Below, in pieces: positions 53,910 to 63,818 of a stretch of 64,000 nt of DNA. The translations under genes and the position numbers were made by a program. Location of the stretch: positions 1 through 64,000 of the forward strand of contig DALS01000056.1 in NCBI GenBank assembly GCA_002499445.1, read 5' to 3'. Each line of letters opens with the position of its first letter. Positions within the stretch are counted from its first letter, which is position 1. The notes beneath the pieces are model-generated. The model worked only from the letters and a program-made list of their open reading frames with translations. It was not told the DNA's origin and did not search any database. Origin of the DNA: Methanosarcina sp. UBA293 (GTDB lineage: Archaea; Halobacteriota; Methanosarcinia; Methanosarcinales; Methanosarcinaceae).

Positions 53910-53923
53910 ATCTAGCTTAAGTT

Positions 53924-53962
53924 AAAGTCCGAGATTCTCAAAACTGAAAAACTCGGGCTTTT
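53924..53962 (+). terminator. terminator after ftsZ
   Basis: AAAGTCCGAG pairs with CTCGGGCTTT (one G-U) around an 18-nt loop and is followed by TTGATTTCC. Confidence 0.55.
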
Positions 53963-54035
53963 GATTTCCTGACATTTTTAACTGATGCATTTCAAACAGA
54001 TACTCTTTTTTATTAGTGCTTCTATCTAAAAAAAC

Positions 54036-55517
54036 ATGAAAATTTTGATTGCAACAGGGCGGCTTGCGGAAAATACCGTCAGGAAAGCAATCGGGGAAAA
54101 AGCTGACATCCTCGTAGCTGATATTGACATTGCCGCCTTTATTACCCCTAAAAAACTGATCAAAGCCTTTCAGGAAGCCGGCCTTTCGAAAGCTTATGAC
54201 CTTATTCTGCTTCCAGGGCTTGTAGCAGGAGATTTTTCAAAAGCCTCTGAAGAATTGGGGTGCAAAATCCGACTTGGACCAAAACACGCCTATGATCTTG
54301 GCTTTGTACTCCCATTTGCTGGAAAAATCGAGTTTTCAGAAAAAGTTCCTGCCTGTGAACTCCTTGCTGATGTTCGAAAAGGGATGGCACTCGAGCTAAT
54401 AAGGAAAAACGAAGAAGAAGTCTCCTCTCCACTTGCACTCAGAGGTGTAAAAATCGGAGGAAAGGCTCGCATGAAAGTAATGGGAGAAATTGTAGGGGCT
54501 ATGGAAATGGATGCCCCAGTGCTCCAGGTAAAAATCGAAGCTTTTATCGCCCGGGGAGCAGATATAATCGATCTTGGGGCTACCCTTAATACTTTGCCAG
54601 AACAGGCAAAAAGAGCTGTAAATCTTGCAAAAACCTTCACAGATGCCCCGATAAGCATAGATACCCTTGACCCTGAACTGATAAAAGAAGGAGTAGAAGC
54701 AGGAGCAGATCTTGTCCTGAGTCTTAATAGCACAAATCTTGAGACTGTGGGCCCAAGTATTGCCAGGGCAGGAATTGCAGCAGTTATAATCCCGGATGAA
54801 GAAAGAAGTCTAGAAAGCCTGATAAGGAACGTCGAAGCTGCCCGCAAGCTTGGAATTGAAAGAATTATAGCCGATCCTGTGCTTGATCCTGTAGGTCACA
54901 ATATAACCGAATCCATTTTACGTTATCGTGAATTTCATAGGATGTACCCTGAAATACCTATATTCCTCGGAGTTGGCAATGTCACTGAGCTTATGGATGT
55001 AGATACAATAGGAGTCAATGCTACACTGTGTGGAATAGGAGCAGAAACAGGAGCAAGCATCCTTTTCACCCCCGAGTTCAGTGATAAGGCACAGGGTTCT
55101 ATCAGGGAACTTAAAAAGGCATCCGAGATGATGATGCTTTCCAGAATACGAGAGAGCTCACCAAAAGATCTTGGGCTTGACCTCCTATACATTAAAGAAA
55201 AACGCAGGCGGCCTGATTCTCCGCTTCCAGAGAATGCAATTCAAGCCAAACCATCAAAAGGCTGGCGAATAGATCCCGCAGGCCCTATCTGTATCCGTAT
55301 AGTGCCGGACCGCATAAGCGGAAACGACGGCTTGATTGTAGCCGAACACGAGAAAGCTTTAGTCGTGGGAAAAAATGCCAGGGAAGTTATGGATACACTG
55401 CTTGAACTGGAACTGGTCTCCCGTCTGGATCATGCTGCATATCTGGGAAGGGAACTTGAAAAAGCCGAACTTGCCCTGCGGTTTAACAGAAGCTATGCCC
55501 AGGACGACGTATTCTGA
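54036..55517 (+). CDS. dihydropteroate synthase-like protein (TIGR00284)
   Basis: This 493-aa protein has an N-terminal archaeal domain (KILIATGRLAENTVRKAIGE), a TIM barrel of the pterin-binding family (GADIIDLGATLNT, PISIDTLDPELIKEGVEAGA, LVLSLNST, ADPVLDPVGHN, FLGVGNVTELMDVDTIGVNA) and a C-terminal DUF4346-type part. The family is found in methanogens and is proposed to act in tetrahydromethanopterin/sarcinapterin synthesis; true activity for this protein is not established. A downstream 152-aa gene may be co-transcribed. Confidence 0.82.
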   Translation: MKILIATGRLAENTVRKAIGEKADILVADIDIAAFITPKKLIKAFQEAGLSKAYDLILLPGLVAGDFSKASEELGCKIRLGPKHAYDLGFVLPFAGKIEFSEKVPACELLADVRKGMALELIRKNEEEVSSPLALRGVKIGGKARMKVMGEIVGAMEMDAPVLQVKIEAFIARGADIIDLGATLNTLPEQAKRAVNLAKTFTDAPISIDTLDPELIKEGVEAGADLVLSLNSTNLETVGPSIARAGIAAVIIPDEERSLESLIRNVEAARKLGIERIIADPVLDPVGHNITESILRYREFHRMYPEIPIFLGVGNVTELMDVDTIGVNATLCGIGAETGASILFTPEFSDKAQGSIRELKKASEMMMLSRIRESSPKDLGLDLLYIKEKRRRPDSPLPENAIQAKPSKGWRIDPAGPICIRIVPDRISGNDGLIVAEHEKALVVGKNAREVMDTLLELELVSRLDHAAYLGRELEKAELALRFNRSYAQDDVF

Positions 55518-55552
55518 GGTAAGAAACGCAGACAAAGTAAAGATGTGAAAGA

Positions 55553-56011
55553 ATGAGACTCGAGAATGAAGATAAGCAGGCAATCTTTGAGATAGTGGCA
55601 GCCCGCTATTTCACAGAGCAGAGCTGGAAATGGGTAAACTTGAGGAAAGATACTAACAAAATCCTCAAAGCTCATGATGAGCTAAATGAACAGTATGCAT
55701 CCTACTCCTATGTGAGCAAGGACTGGTACGTGGAGAATATGGGCTCCAAGAATGTTCACATGTGCAACACCTGGGAAGAACTTAAAAATCTCGTTGTATT
55801 TCTGAACACTCATGGAAGTGTCTTTAATTTTCTTGTCAATACAGGAAACAGGAAGTCTTTTTGCATCGTTAGCGACTCAAGAGACTTGAATGAAGCTCAG
55901 GCAAGTGCAATTAAAGAAGTTCAGAAACTTGGATATAACACGTTTATATTCCTAGCCACAGTTCCGGAAGAAATCGAGTTCCAGCTACTACAGGTAAGGG
56001 GAGTTAACTGA
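55553..56011 (+). CDS. hypothetical protein, 152 aa
   Basis: A soluble alpha/beta protein (AIFEIVAARYFTEQSWKWVN, NVHMCNTWEELKNLVVFLNT, CIVSDSRDLNEAQASAIKEV, NTFIFLATVPEEIEFQLLQV). It resembles small PD-(D/E)xK-like or restriction-fold proteins in secondary-structure order, but no catalytic motif is certain. ATG is 35 bp after the DHPS-like gene on the same strand, so they may form an operon. Confidence 0.6.
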   Translation: MRLENEDKQAIFEIVAARYFTEQSWKWVNLRKDTNKILKAHDELNEQYASYSYVSKDWYVENMGSKNVHMCNTWEELKNLVVFLNTHGSVFNFLVNTGNRKSFCIVSDSRDLNEAQASAIKEVQKLGYNTFIFLATVPEEIEFQLLQVRGVN

Positions 56012-56406
56012 TCTCTCCTAGCCTGTTTAAGTTTTAGCCCGTATATTTCCTCATTGGCTTGAGAAATATAAAACAATACTTGTTCATTTAATTCCTTCTA
56101 TTATCCTGTTTTTTTCTAAATAATCTGATGTTAGTGACTGCTTTAAACCCTCAGATAGCGAAAAGTTTTTATTAGATTGCCCATAAATAGGAAAGTGTGT
56201 TCCGGCTAATATATAGTAGATTAAACATTAATCCATAAAACTAACTCATTCATAAAACTGCGGAATAACTTAACATGCTTATAACAGAAGGTTTTTAGAG
56301 GTCTGCAGAGGCTCACACAAAAAACAAGCAATGATTATAGAGATCGAGAAGCTAAGGGTTTAGAAACCAAACACTGATAAAAAATAAAAAAATAGGAAAA
56401 AGAATG
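56012..56406. other. intergenic between convergent genes
   Basis: About 395 bp between the 152-aa gene and the pyrophosphatase gene on the opposite strand. No gene or strong structure is seen. Confidence 0.4.
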
Positions 56407-58440
56407 TCAGACCATAAACAGAGGTGCAAACACAACCGCTACAATGCTCATGAGCTTTATGAGAATGTTGATTGCCGGGCCTGCTGTGTCCTTGAAAGGA
56501 TCTCCCACAGTATCACCTGTTACACCTGCTTTATGTGCATCTGAACCTTTTCCGCCGAAATTACCGGATTCAATGAATTTCTTCGCATTGTCCCATGACC
56601 CGCCTGCGTTAGACATTGTAATCGCAAGCATGAAACCTGAAACTACAGAGCCTGCAAGCAGTCCTCCAAGTGCGCCAGGTCCAAGTATAAACCCAACGGC
56701 AAGAGGTGCAATAACTGCGAGTACACCGGGTCCAATCATCTCTTTCAGAGCAGAATGTGTTGAAATTGAAATACATTTCTCATAGTCAGGATCAGCTTTG
56801 CCTTCCATGATACCTTTGATCTCTTTAAACTGCCTCCTAACTTCCATAACAACTTCACCTGCTGCATTTCCAACAGCCAGGATAGTCATTGACGAGAAGA
56901 GGAAAGGTAACATTGCACCAATGGTAAGCCCGATGAATACGTTCGGGTTCATAACATCGATAACATCAAGACCTACTGCTATGCCATATGAGGAGAAAAG
57001 GGCAAGTGCAGTCAGAGCTGCTGAACCGATTGCAAAACCTTTGCCGACCGCTGCAGTTGTGTTTCCTACCGCATCAAGAGTATCGGTAATTTCTCGTATT
57101 TCTTTTTTCTGGTGGGACATCTCGGCAATACCGCCTGCGTTATCAGCTACAGGACCGTATGCATCGACCGACAGTGAGATCCCGAGTGTAGCAAGCATTC
57201 CCACAGCTGCAATAGCTATACCGTAGAGGCCAGAGAGCATGTATGAAACATAGATGGTAGCTGTAATGATGACAACTGGCCAAACAGTTGATTCCATTCC
57301 TTTTGCAAAGCCTGTGATAATGTTTGTAGCCGACCCGGTTAAACACGAATTTGCAACTGTACGAGTGGGTTTTCGATCATATGATGTGTAGTATTCTGTG
57401 ATCTGCCCGATAAGGAACCCTGAAACAAGCCCTGCGACACTTGCAAGGAAGACCTCTAGACCGTAGTCTCCAAGGAGTTGAGAGGTAACGAAATACGAGG
57501 CGATGACTGTAAGAACGATTGCAGAAATCAAGCCCATATTGAAAGCCATATGGATTGCCGATGCTTCTGTCTTGTTTGTACGGACAAAAAAAGTACCAAC
57601 AACGGATGCAAGAATTCCAACAGCTGAAATCAACAGTGGAACTAGGATAGTGTTCTCAATTGGAACTCCAGGGAAGGTCGTTGCTGCTGTTGATGCTGCA
57701 AGAAGCATTGTTGCTACGATAGAACCTACATATGATTCGTAGAGATCGGCTCCCATGCCTGCAATGTCTCCGACGTTATCGCCTACATTGTCGGCAATTA
57801 CGGCAGGATTCCTTGGGTCGTCTTCAGGGATTCCAGCTTCTACTTTACCTACAAGATCAGCCCCAACATCCGCAGCTTTGGTAAATATTCCGCCACCTAC
57901 ACGGGCAAAAAGGGCGATAGACGAGGCACCTAGTGAAAAGCCTGCAATTATATTGATAATTGTAATAAGATCGAGATTTGTATAATATTTTGCAATTACT
58001 ATGAATGAAGCAGATAATCCAAGCAGACCAAGGCCTACAACGCTCATTCCCATAACCGTGCCTGATGCAAACGAAACTCTAAATGCAGGGCCAATACCTC
58101 TGGCGGCAGCATTTGTAGTTCTGCCATTAGCAATGGTAGCTGTGAGCATACCTACGTATCCGGCTGCTGCGGAGAGCACTGCGCCGAAAACAAAGCACAA
58201 AGCAGTGAGAATCCCATTTGGAAGAGTTGATGCGATTATGATTGAAAATAATATGACGAAAACAGCGATTGCTCGATATTGCCTGTTAAGGTAAACCATG
58301 GCGCCATTGTGAATTGACGCTGTAATTTTTTTGATAACATCGTTACCTTCGCCTTCTTTTTGGACATTTTTATAGGATACACCTGCAAAAATCAGACCAA
58401 TAAGGGCACATATTGGTGCAAGGTAGATTAACACATCCAT
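56407..58440 (-). CDS. hppA: K+-dependent membrane pyrophosphatase (Mvp1-type)
   Basis: This 677-aa protein has about 16 membrane helices and hydrolyses PPi to pump Na+ or H+. Catalytic motifs are DDPRNPAVIADNVGDNVGDI, DAYGPVADNAGGIAEM and VTGDTVGDPFKDTAGPA. GNTTAAVGKGFAIGSAAL carries Ala where K+-independent enzymes have Lys, so it is the K+-dependent type. The M. mazei counterpart Mvp1 is a Na+ pump. ATG-58440 follows GGAGG; a longer in-frame extension to 58605 is not the real start. It is divergent from the second pyrophosphatase. Confidence 0.95.
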   Translation of the reverse strand: MDVLIYLAPICALIGLIFAGVSYKNVQKEGEGNDVIKKITASIHNGAMVYLNRQYRAIAVFVILFSIIIASTLPNGILTALCFVFGAVLSAAAGYVGMLTATIANGRTTNAAARGIGPAFRVSFASGTVMGMSVVGLGLLGLSASFIVIAKYYTNLDLITIINIIAGFSLGASSIALFARVGGGIFTKAADVGADLVGKVEAGIPEDDPRNPAVIADNVGDNVGDIAGMGADLYESYVGSIVATMLLAASTAATTFPGVPIENTILVPLLISAVGILASVVGTFFVRTNKTEASAIHMAFNMGLISAIVLTVIASYFVTSQLLGDYGLEVFLASVAGLVSGFLIGQITEYYTSYDRKPTRTVANSCLTGSATNIITGFAKGMESTVWPVVIITATIYVSYMLSGLYGIAIAAVGMLATLGISLSVDAYGPVADNAGGIAEMSHQKKEIREITDTLDAVGNTTAAVGKGFAIGSAALTALALFSSYGIAVGLDVIDVMNPNVFIGLTIGAMLPFLFSSMTILAVGNAAGEVVMEVRRQFKEIKGIMEGKADPDYEKCISISTHSALKEMIGPGVLAVIAPLAVGFILGPGALGGLLAGSVVSGFMLAITMSNAGGSWDNAKKFIESGNFGGKGSDAHKAGVTGDTVGDPFKDTAGPAINILIKLMSIVAVVFAPLFMV

Positions 58441-58497
58441 AAATTTAACCGTCCTCCGGAAAAAATATCTTAAAATTTTTTCGGATGCTATATACTC

Positions 58498-58512
58498 AAT
58501 AATATATAGTAG
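58498..58512 (-). promoter_or_regulatory. likely hppA promoter (TATA box)
   Basis: The minus strand AATAATATATAGTAG lies about 60 nt upstream of the hppA ATG. Confidence 0.45.
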
Positions 58513-58992
58513 TTTAATTTTTGTAAGCTCATATTTTTTAATTGGTAACCTATAAAAACAGCCTAATCCAATTTCTGGATGACATCTGTTTTTCAATATG
58601 AGCATACACGTAGTTATGATTATAATATATAAATCTACTTTTACAATGTTATGCAGATATTTTTAATAAACATTACTTTATTCTTTTTCTACCTAGATAT
58701 TCTTTTAAAATACCATTATGTAAAATATTACATATTTCAGATTTCTACAGTCCCATCTGTGAATCCGAAAATTTATTACGTTATTGATTAAGTATGCAAA
58801 TATCTAAGAAATGTAATTCGTAAATAGAATTGACTTTTCTATCAGAAATTTATCGGCATCTTTATAACTTATATGGATTTAACTGAGAAAAATGTAGAGT
58901 AAATTTGTTAAAATGTAAAATGTCCAAAGTTTGATCTCTTAGCAAAAAACGATAAAAACGTTTGCTTATACTTTCGTCAAAATGAGTCTTTA

Positions 58993-59004
58993 ACAATATA
59001 TAAT
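58993..59004 (+). promoter_or_regulatory. likely promoter of second pyrophosphatase gene
   Basis: AACAATATATAATTACAA is a TATA-like box about 50 nt upstream of the ATG. Confidence 0.5.
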
Positions 59005-59050
59005 TACAAATTATTTTTCAAAGAATGTGATGAGAGAAGTGATCGGCTAA

Positions 59051-61540
59051 ATGGAAACTATAACGAAAGATAGAATGGTCAGGGCAACGCTTGAAAGCCT
59101 GTTTAGCCTGACCATATTATCGCTAACGCCAGCAATAGCAGCTGCCAGTGAAGCGAATCTTATAATTCCAAATTTAAGCCAGAGCCAGAATAATTTGCTG
59201 CTCTGGGGTATCGTTGTCTGTGTATTAGGTATACTATTCGGCTTTTACCAGTTTGCCAAGGTGAAAAAAATCAGGGCCCACAAGTCCATGCTGGATGTGG
59301 CCAACATAATTTACGAGACCTGTAAAACTTATCTTATCCAGCAGGGTAAACTGCTGTGTATATTATTTGTTTTTATCGCCTTCTGTATAACTTTTTACTT
59401 TGGCTTTCTCCAGAAGACTCCTCTAAGCGGGGTATTGCTCATCCTGGCGTGGACTATAATAGGGATATTAGGGTCCTACATTGTCGCCTGGTATGGAATT
59501 CGTATGAACACCCTGGCAAACAGCAGAACAGCATTTTCTTCCCTGGAAACAAAACCTTTGAAACTCTTAAACATCGCTCTCGATGCGGGAATGAGTATAG
59601 GCGTGCTCCTTGTCTGCGTTGAGCTTATAATGATGTTAATTATATTGCTGTTTGTTCCCAGAGAACTTGCTGGAGCAAGCTTTATAGGTTTTGCAATAGG
59701 AGAATCCCTCGGAGCCAGTGCCTTGCGTATTGCAGGCGGAATATTCACTAAGATTGCAGATATCGGTTCCGACCTGATGAAAATAGTCTTTGGAATAAAA
59801 GAAGACGACCCGCGCAATCCCGGAGTTATTGCCGACTGCACAGGAGACAATGCAGGTGACAGTGTAGGACCGACTGCGGACGGATTTGAAACCTATGGTG
59901 TGACCGGCGTAGCCTTGGTTACCTTTATTGTTCTGGCTGTGCAACCTGCCCTGACAGGCATCCTGCTTACCTGGATTTTTGTAATGCGTGTACTTATGAT
60001 ACTTACTTCCATATGCTCATTCTACATCAATAGAGTCTTAAGCCAGGCAAGATTTGGCAACAAAGACGACTTTGATTTTGAGCAGCCCCTGACCAGCCTG
60101 GTATGGATCACTTCCATTCTTTCCATTGTAGTAACTTTTGCCGTAAGCTATTACTTGCTGGGTCCGGGTTCTGAAGTACCTCCCCAGTTGCAGAAGCTCT
60201 GGCTTGTGCTTTCAGTGATAATAAGCTGTGGTACCCTAGGAGCAGCTTTAATTCCTGAGTTTACCAAGATATTTACCAGCCCTAATTCCCTGCATGTATC
60301 CGAGGTTGTCAAGGCTTCCCGTGAAGGAGGGCCGTCTCTCAACATCCTTTCTGGACTGGTTGCAGGCAACTTCAGCTCATTCTGGATTGGTATGGTGTTC
60401 TTTGCACTGATGTTTGTTGCCTATTATGCAAGCGGGTTTGGCCTGAGCGAAATAATGATCTATCCTTCCATATTCGCTTTTGGGCTGGTAGCTTTCGGGA
60501 TGCTGGGGATGGGCCCTGTTACTATAGCAGTTGACAGCTATGGGCCCGTAACAGATAACGCTCAATCCATTTACGAACTATCACTTATAGAGACCATACC
60601 TAAGATAAAAGAAGAAATCCAGAGAGAGTTTAATTTTAAACCGGATTTCGATAAAGCCAAATACTATCTGGAAGCTAACGATGGAGCCGGGAATACCTTT
60701 AAGGCTACAGCCAAACCGGTTTTAATAGGTACAGCAGTCGTTGGCGCCACAACCATGATATTCTCCTTGATTCTCGTTATTAAGGATGTTCTTGGAGTAG
60801 AACCAGAAGAAATTCTGACCCTGCTCAACCCCTATACCATCTTTGGATTATTAGCAGGCGGTTCGGTTATTTACTGGTTTACCGGAGCATCAATGCAGGC
60901 TGTAACTACCGGAGCTTACCGAGCAGTTGAATACATCAAGAAAAATATACAGCTTGATGGAAGTGCAAGCCAGAAAGCAGCCACTGAGAAATCAAAAGAA
61001 GTGGTAAAAATCTGCACCCAGTATGCGCAGGAGGGCATGTTCAATATATTTATCGCCATATTCTCCTTTACTCTGGCATTTTCCTGCCTCTCTGCGCCCA
61101 TAGCCGGAAAAGACTCTGTAGCATTCTTTGTATCCTATCTGATTTCCATTGCAGTATTCGGACTGTTCCAGGCTGTGTTCATGGCAAATGCCGGGGGATG
61201 CTGGGACAATGCCAAAAAAGTCGTGGAAGTAGACCTTCAGGAAAAAGGCACTGCCTTACATGAAGCAACTGTTGTTGGCGACACTGTAGGCGATCCCTTT
61301 AAAGACACTTCATCAGTTGCCCTGAACCCAATCATCAAGTTCACCACGCTCTTTGGCCTGTTAGCCATGGAAATCGCTATTTCGGAATCATTTAGAGATC
61401 TAGCTCCCTATGCAGGCGGCATATTCCTTTTAATTGCGTTTTTCTTTGTTTGGCGTTCATTCTATGGAATGAGAATTCCTCTGCGGAATGAGAGTCCCAA
61501 CAGAGAAATAATAAGAGAATCAGCTGCTGAAAGGGAATAA
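59051..61540 (+). CDS. divergent membrane pyrophosphatase (Mvp2-type)
   Basis: This 829-aa protein is longer than the usual 670-720 aa. An N-terminal signal-like segment and an extra loop (IPNLSQSQNN) precede the core. Catalytic blocks EDDPRNPGVIADCTGDNAGD, VDSYGPVTDNAQSIYEL and VVGDTVGDPFKDTSS are intact. The cation-selectivity segment reads GAGNTFKATAKPVLIGTA, with Lys at the K+-independent position but otherwise unlike the GNTTKA consensus. The C-terminus ends in a polar tail (RNESPNREIIRESAAERE). Its arrangement back to back with hppA matches the M. mazei mvp1/mvp2 pair. Ion specificity cannot be read with confidence. Confidence 0.9.
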   Translation: METITKDRMVRATLESLFSLTILSLTPAIAAASEANLIIPNLSQSQNNLLLWGIVVCVLGILFGFYQFAKVKKIRAHKSMLDVANIIYETCKTYLIQQGKLLCILFVFIAFCITFYFGFLQKTPLSGVLLILAWTIIGILGSYIVAWYGIRMNTLANSRTAFSSLETKPLKLLNIALDAGMSIGVLLVCVELIMMLIILLFVPRELAGASFIGFAIGESLGASALRIAGGIFTKIADIGSDLMKIVFGIKEDDPRNPGVIADCTGDNAGDSVGPTADGFETYGVTGVALVTFIVLAVQPALTGILLTWIFVMRVLMILTSICSFYINRVLSQARFGNKDDFDFEQPLTSLVWITSILSIVVTFAVSYYLLGPGSEVPPQLQKLWLVLSVIISCGTLGAALIPEFTKIFTSPNSLHVSEVVKASREGGPSLNILSGLVAGNFSSFWIGMVFFALMFVAYYASGFGLSEIMIYPSIFAFGLVAFGMLGMGPVTIAVDSYGPVTDNAQSIYELSLIETIPKIKEEIQREFNFKPDFDKAKYYLEANDGAGNTFKATAKPVLIGTAVVGATTMIFSLILVIKDVLGVEPEEILTLLNPYTIFGLLAGGSVIYWFTGASMQAVTTGAYRAVEYIKKNIQLDGSASQKAATEKSKEVVKICTQYAQEGMFNIFIAIFSFTLAFSCLSAPIAGKDSVAFFVSYLISIAVFGLFQAVFMANAGGCWDNAKKVVEVDLQEKGTALHEATVVGDTVGDPFKDTSSVALNPIIKFTTLFGLLAMEIAISESFRDLAPYAGGIFLLIAFFFVWRSFYGMRIPLRNESPNREIIRESAAERE

Positions 61541-61550
61541 TATAAGGATC

Positions 61551-61579
61551 AGCCTTACAATATCAATTATTGTGAGGCT
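61551..61579 (+). terminator. hairpin after second pyrophosphatase gene
   Basis: AGCCTTACAATA-TCAAT-TATTGTGAGGCT is a 12-bp stem with one wobble, 10 bp after the stop. Confidence 0.6.
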
Positions 61580-61784
61580 CCTAAAACAATGATAGTCTTA
61601 GACTCTTGCGCCTTGGGTTGATCAACCGTAAGGTAGTCTTTTCAAGGACACTGCCGAGTCTGCTTACAGAACCCTAATAAAACAATAAATATGGCAGCAA
61701 TTTTCAGCCCTTATGATAGGCAAAGACCTCTTCTGGGAGAAGAGAGTTCAAAAATTTTATGAAGAGGTCCTGGCTTTTTTCATA

Positions 61785-61873
<89 letters not shown>

Positions 61874-62130
61874 CCTATTTTTAAACCATTACCCTAAGTT
61901 TAAAACAGCATGAATCTATTAATTTTCCATGGGCAAAGAGTTGATTCTAAAAAACTAGCTCCAGCAAAAACAAATTTGTATAGGGATAAGCGACCTTCTG
62001 ACCCTTTTTCTCATCAGCAGTGAGGCAAAAAAGAGACTGAGAAGATAAAGAAATAGAACTAAAATTCTAAGAGATTGTGAACTAAAAGATTAAAAAAGTA
62101 AAAAAAGAGTTTGATTGTTAGTAGAAGTAG

Positions 62131-62205
62131 TGTGAGCGGGTTGGGGAGTGGGGGGTCATATGGGGAGTGGGGGGTATGGTATGTGAAAAAAGTTTCCCGC
62201 TCACA
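62131..62205. repeat. inverted repeat enclosing G-quadruplex-like block
   Basis: TGTGAGCGGG (62131-62140) and CCCGCTCACA (62196-62205) are perfect 10-bp inverted repeats. Between them on the plus strand lie four G-tracts (62143-62146, 62150-62155, 62162-62165, 62169-62174) in two GGGGAGTGGGGGGT units with spacers of 3, 6 and 3 nt, a classic G-quadruplex layout. It precedes the MFS gene by about 285 bp. Confidence 0.8.
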
Positions 62206-62491
62206 TTACTCACATTAACCCCTATTCAAACTAATTATATAAATAGCTATGCATTCTATCCAGCTTATTATAATAAGCGTCATATTACATAGCAGTGAGA
62301 TCTTAGTGACTAAATTTAGCAACCAGACTTAACCTCAGAATACTCTTATATATGACAGACAGAAATCCTAAAAACAGTTGAAGAAGTCTTAAAGATCTCA
62401 AAAGTCTCATGAGTGACTTAAGACCAAGATGTAAATCCCAGAAAACTGCTGCAATAAGAAATTATATACTAAATTAAAGGTTTTTAGTGCT

Positions 62492-63637
62492 ATGAACCCT
62501 GACAGGCTTTTGATTTATGGAGCAGCTTTTACAATTATGGGGCTCTCCAATGCTGTTATTCCTATCCTTCCCGAGCTTGCAGACCTGAGCCTTAGTTCCT
62601 CTGGAGCGTTCGCCTCAAGTCTGCTATTTTCCGCCTACTTCTTCGGAGCTCTTGGAACAATGCTTCCTTTTGGAATTCTGGCAGACAGGTTTGGGAATTT
62701 AAAGTTTATAGAATTAGGTATCATTTTGACAGCCATTTCAGGGTTGATTATTCTGCTCTCTGAAAACCTTTGGATTCTTTTGATTTCAAGGTTTATAGAA
62801 GGCTCTGCTTGTGGAGCTTTTTTACCGGCTGCCTTTGCCATACTATCAAAATTTAGGAATCCTGGGCGCTATATAGGAAAACTTACTTTTCTTTTAAATG
62901 CAGGACTGGCAACAGGCGCCTTTCTCTCAGGGTTGCTGGCAGAGATTTACCTGAAAGGAGCAATCCTTATTTTTACAGCTATGACCTCTCTTTTAACTGT
63001 TTACCTGTTTTCAAAACACCGACAAAGAGTTAACCTTGAAAGCACAAACAAATCCGACTCATTGCAGAACTCTGACCTTTTCAGAATGCCTTATAGAGAG
63101 ATTAAAGTACTTCTGAGCCGTGAAAATTCCGGCCTATGGCTCAGTGCCTTCCTGCTCAATGGAGCTATAGGAGTACTTGTAGCCTACTATCCAGACTACA
63201 GCCTGGGCATTATAACGAAAGCCGAGCTTGGGATCTCAATTTCCAGCCTTTATGTCTGTGCGATGATTACTTCTCTTCTTGCAGGACGTTTTAAAGTAAA
63301 GGAAAAAGCATTAATTAGAATTGGAATAGGATTTTCCGCCCTTGGAGCCCTTTCTGCAATAAAATATCCTTTGCTTGGGTTCTCAAGCCTTGGCGGAGGG
63401 TCAGGGGTCGCAACCGTAGGTCTTGCTCTTGCTGTTGCCAGAATGAATGCCGATAGAGGACTTGTAATGGGACTTTTTAACACGACTATCTATGCAGGAC
63501 TTTCTCTTGCCCCAATTATTGCAGGATTCTTTACAGATTTATTGAGTTTTGAAAAAATGTTTATAGCAAATGGCTGTATCCTGGCAGGTGCCCTTATATT
63601 GAAAGATCTCTCAGCTAATAGGAATATAAACCTTTGA
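62492..63637 (+). CDS. MFS transporter
   Basis: This 381-aa protein has about 12 hydrophobic segments. After TM2 the MFS motif A appears as FGILADRFGNLKFIELG, and TM4/5 carry a GxLxxxxGR-like region (NPGRYIGKLTFLLNAGLATG). A hydrophilic central loop (RQRVNLESTNKSDSLQ) divides the two halves. The substrate is unknown; drug or metabolite efflux is common in this group. A second, closely similar gene starts 182 bp downstream, a tandem duplication. Confidence 0.88.
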   Translation: MNPDRLLIYGAAFTIMGLSNAVIPILPELADLSLSSSGAFASSLLFSAYFFGALGTMLPFGILADRFGNLKFIELGIILTAISGLIILLSENLWILLISRFIEGSACGAFLPAAFAILSKFRNPGRYIGKLTFLLNAGLATGAFLSGLLAEIYLKGAILIFTAMTSLLTVYLFSKHRQRVNLESTNKSDSLQNSDLFRMPYREIKVLLSRENSGLWLSAFLLNGAIGVLVAYYPDYSLGIITKAELGISISSLYVCAMITSLLAGRFKVKEKALIRIGIGFSALGALSAIKYPLLGFSSLGGGSGVATVGLALAVARMNADRGLVMGLFNTTIYAGLSLAPIIAGFFTDLLSFEKMFIANGCILAGALILKDLSANRNINL

Positions 63638-63818
63638 TAGAATAGCAAAGGATATCGCATAAAATATTACCCCAAGAAAAATTCAGGAATATTTTTAAAA
63701 ATGGGAGTAATATTTAGAAATAAAAATTTTTAAAATAAGAGCAGTTTTTGGAAACCAGAGAAGGAAAACATTGAGTATAAAATCAATATACGGCTAAACA
63801 CATAAAACTAAAAAGCCT

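Larger units (their letters stand above)
58441..59050. other. divergent promoter region of two pyrophosphatase genes
   Basis: About 610 bp, very AT-rich. A TATA-like AATAATATATAGTAG on the minus strand (58512-58498) suits hppA, and ACAATATATAATTAC on the plus strand (58993-59004) suits the second gene. No gene lies between. Confidence 0.5.

Noticed and set aside
58441..58605. 55-residue N-terminal extension of hppA
   Set aside because: It covers the promoter and the GGAGG site, and the family begins at MDVLIYLAP.
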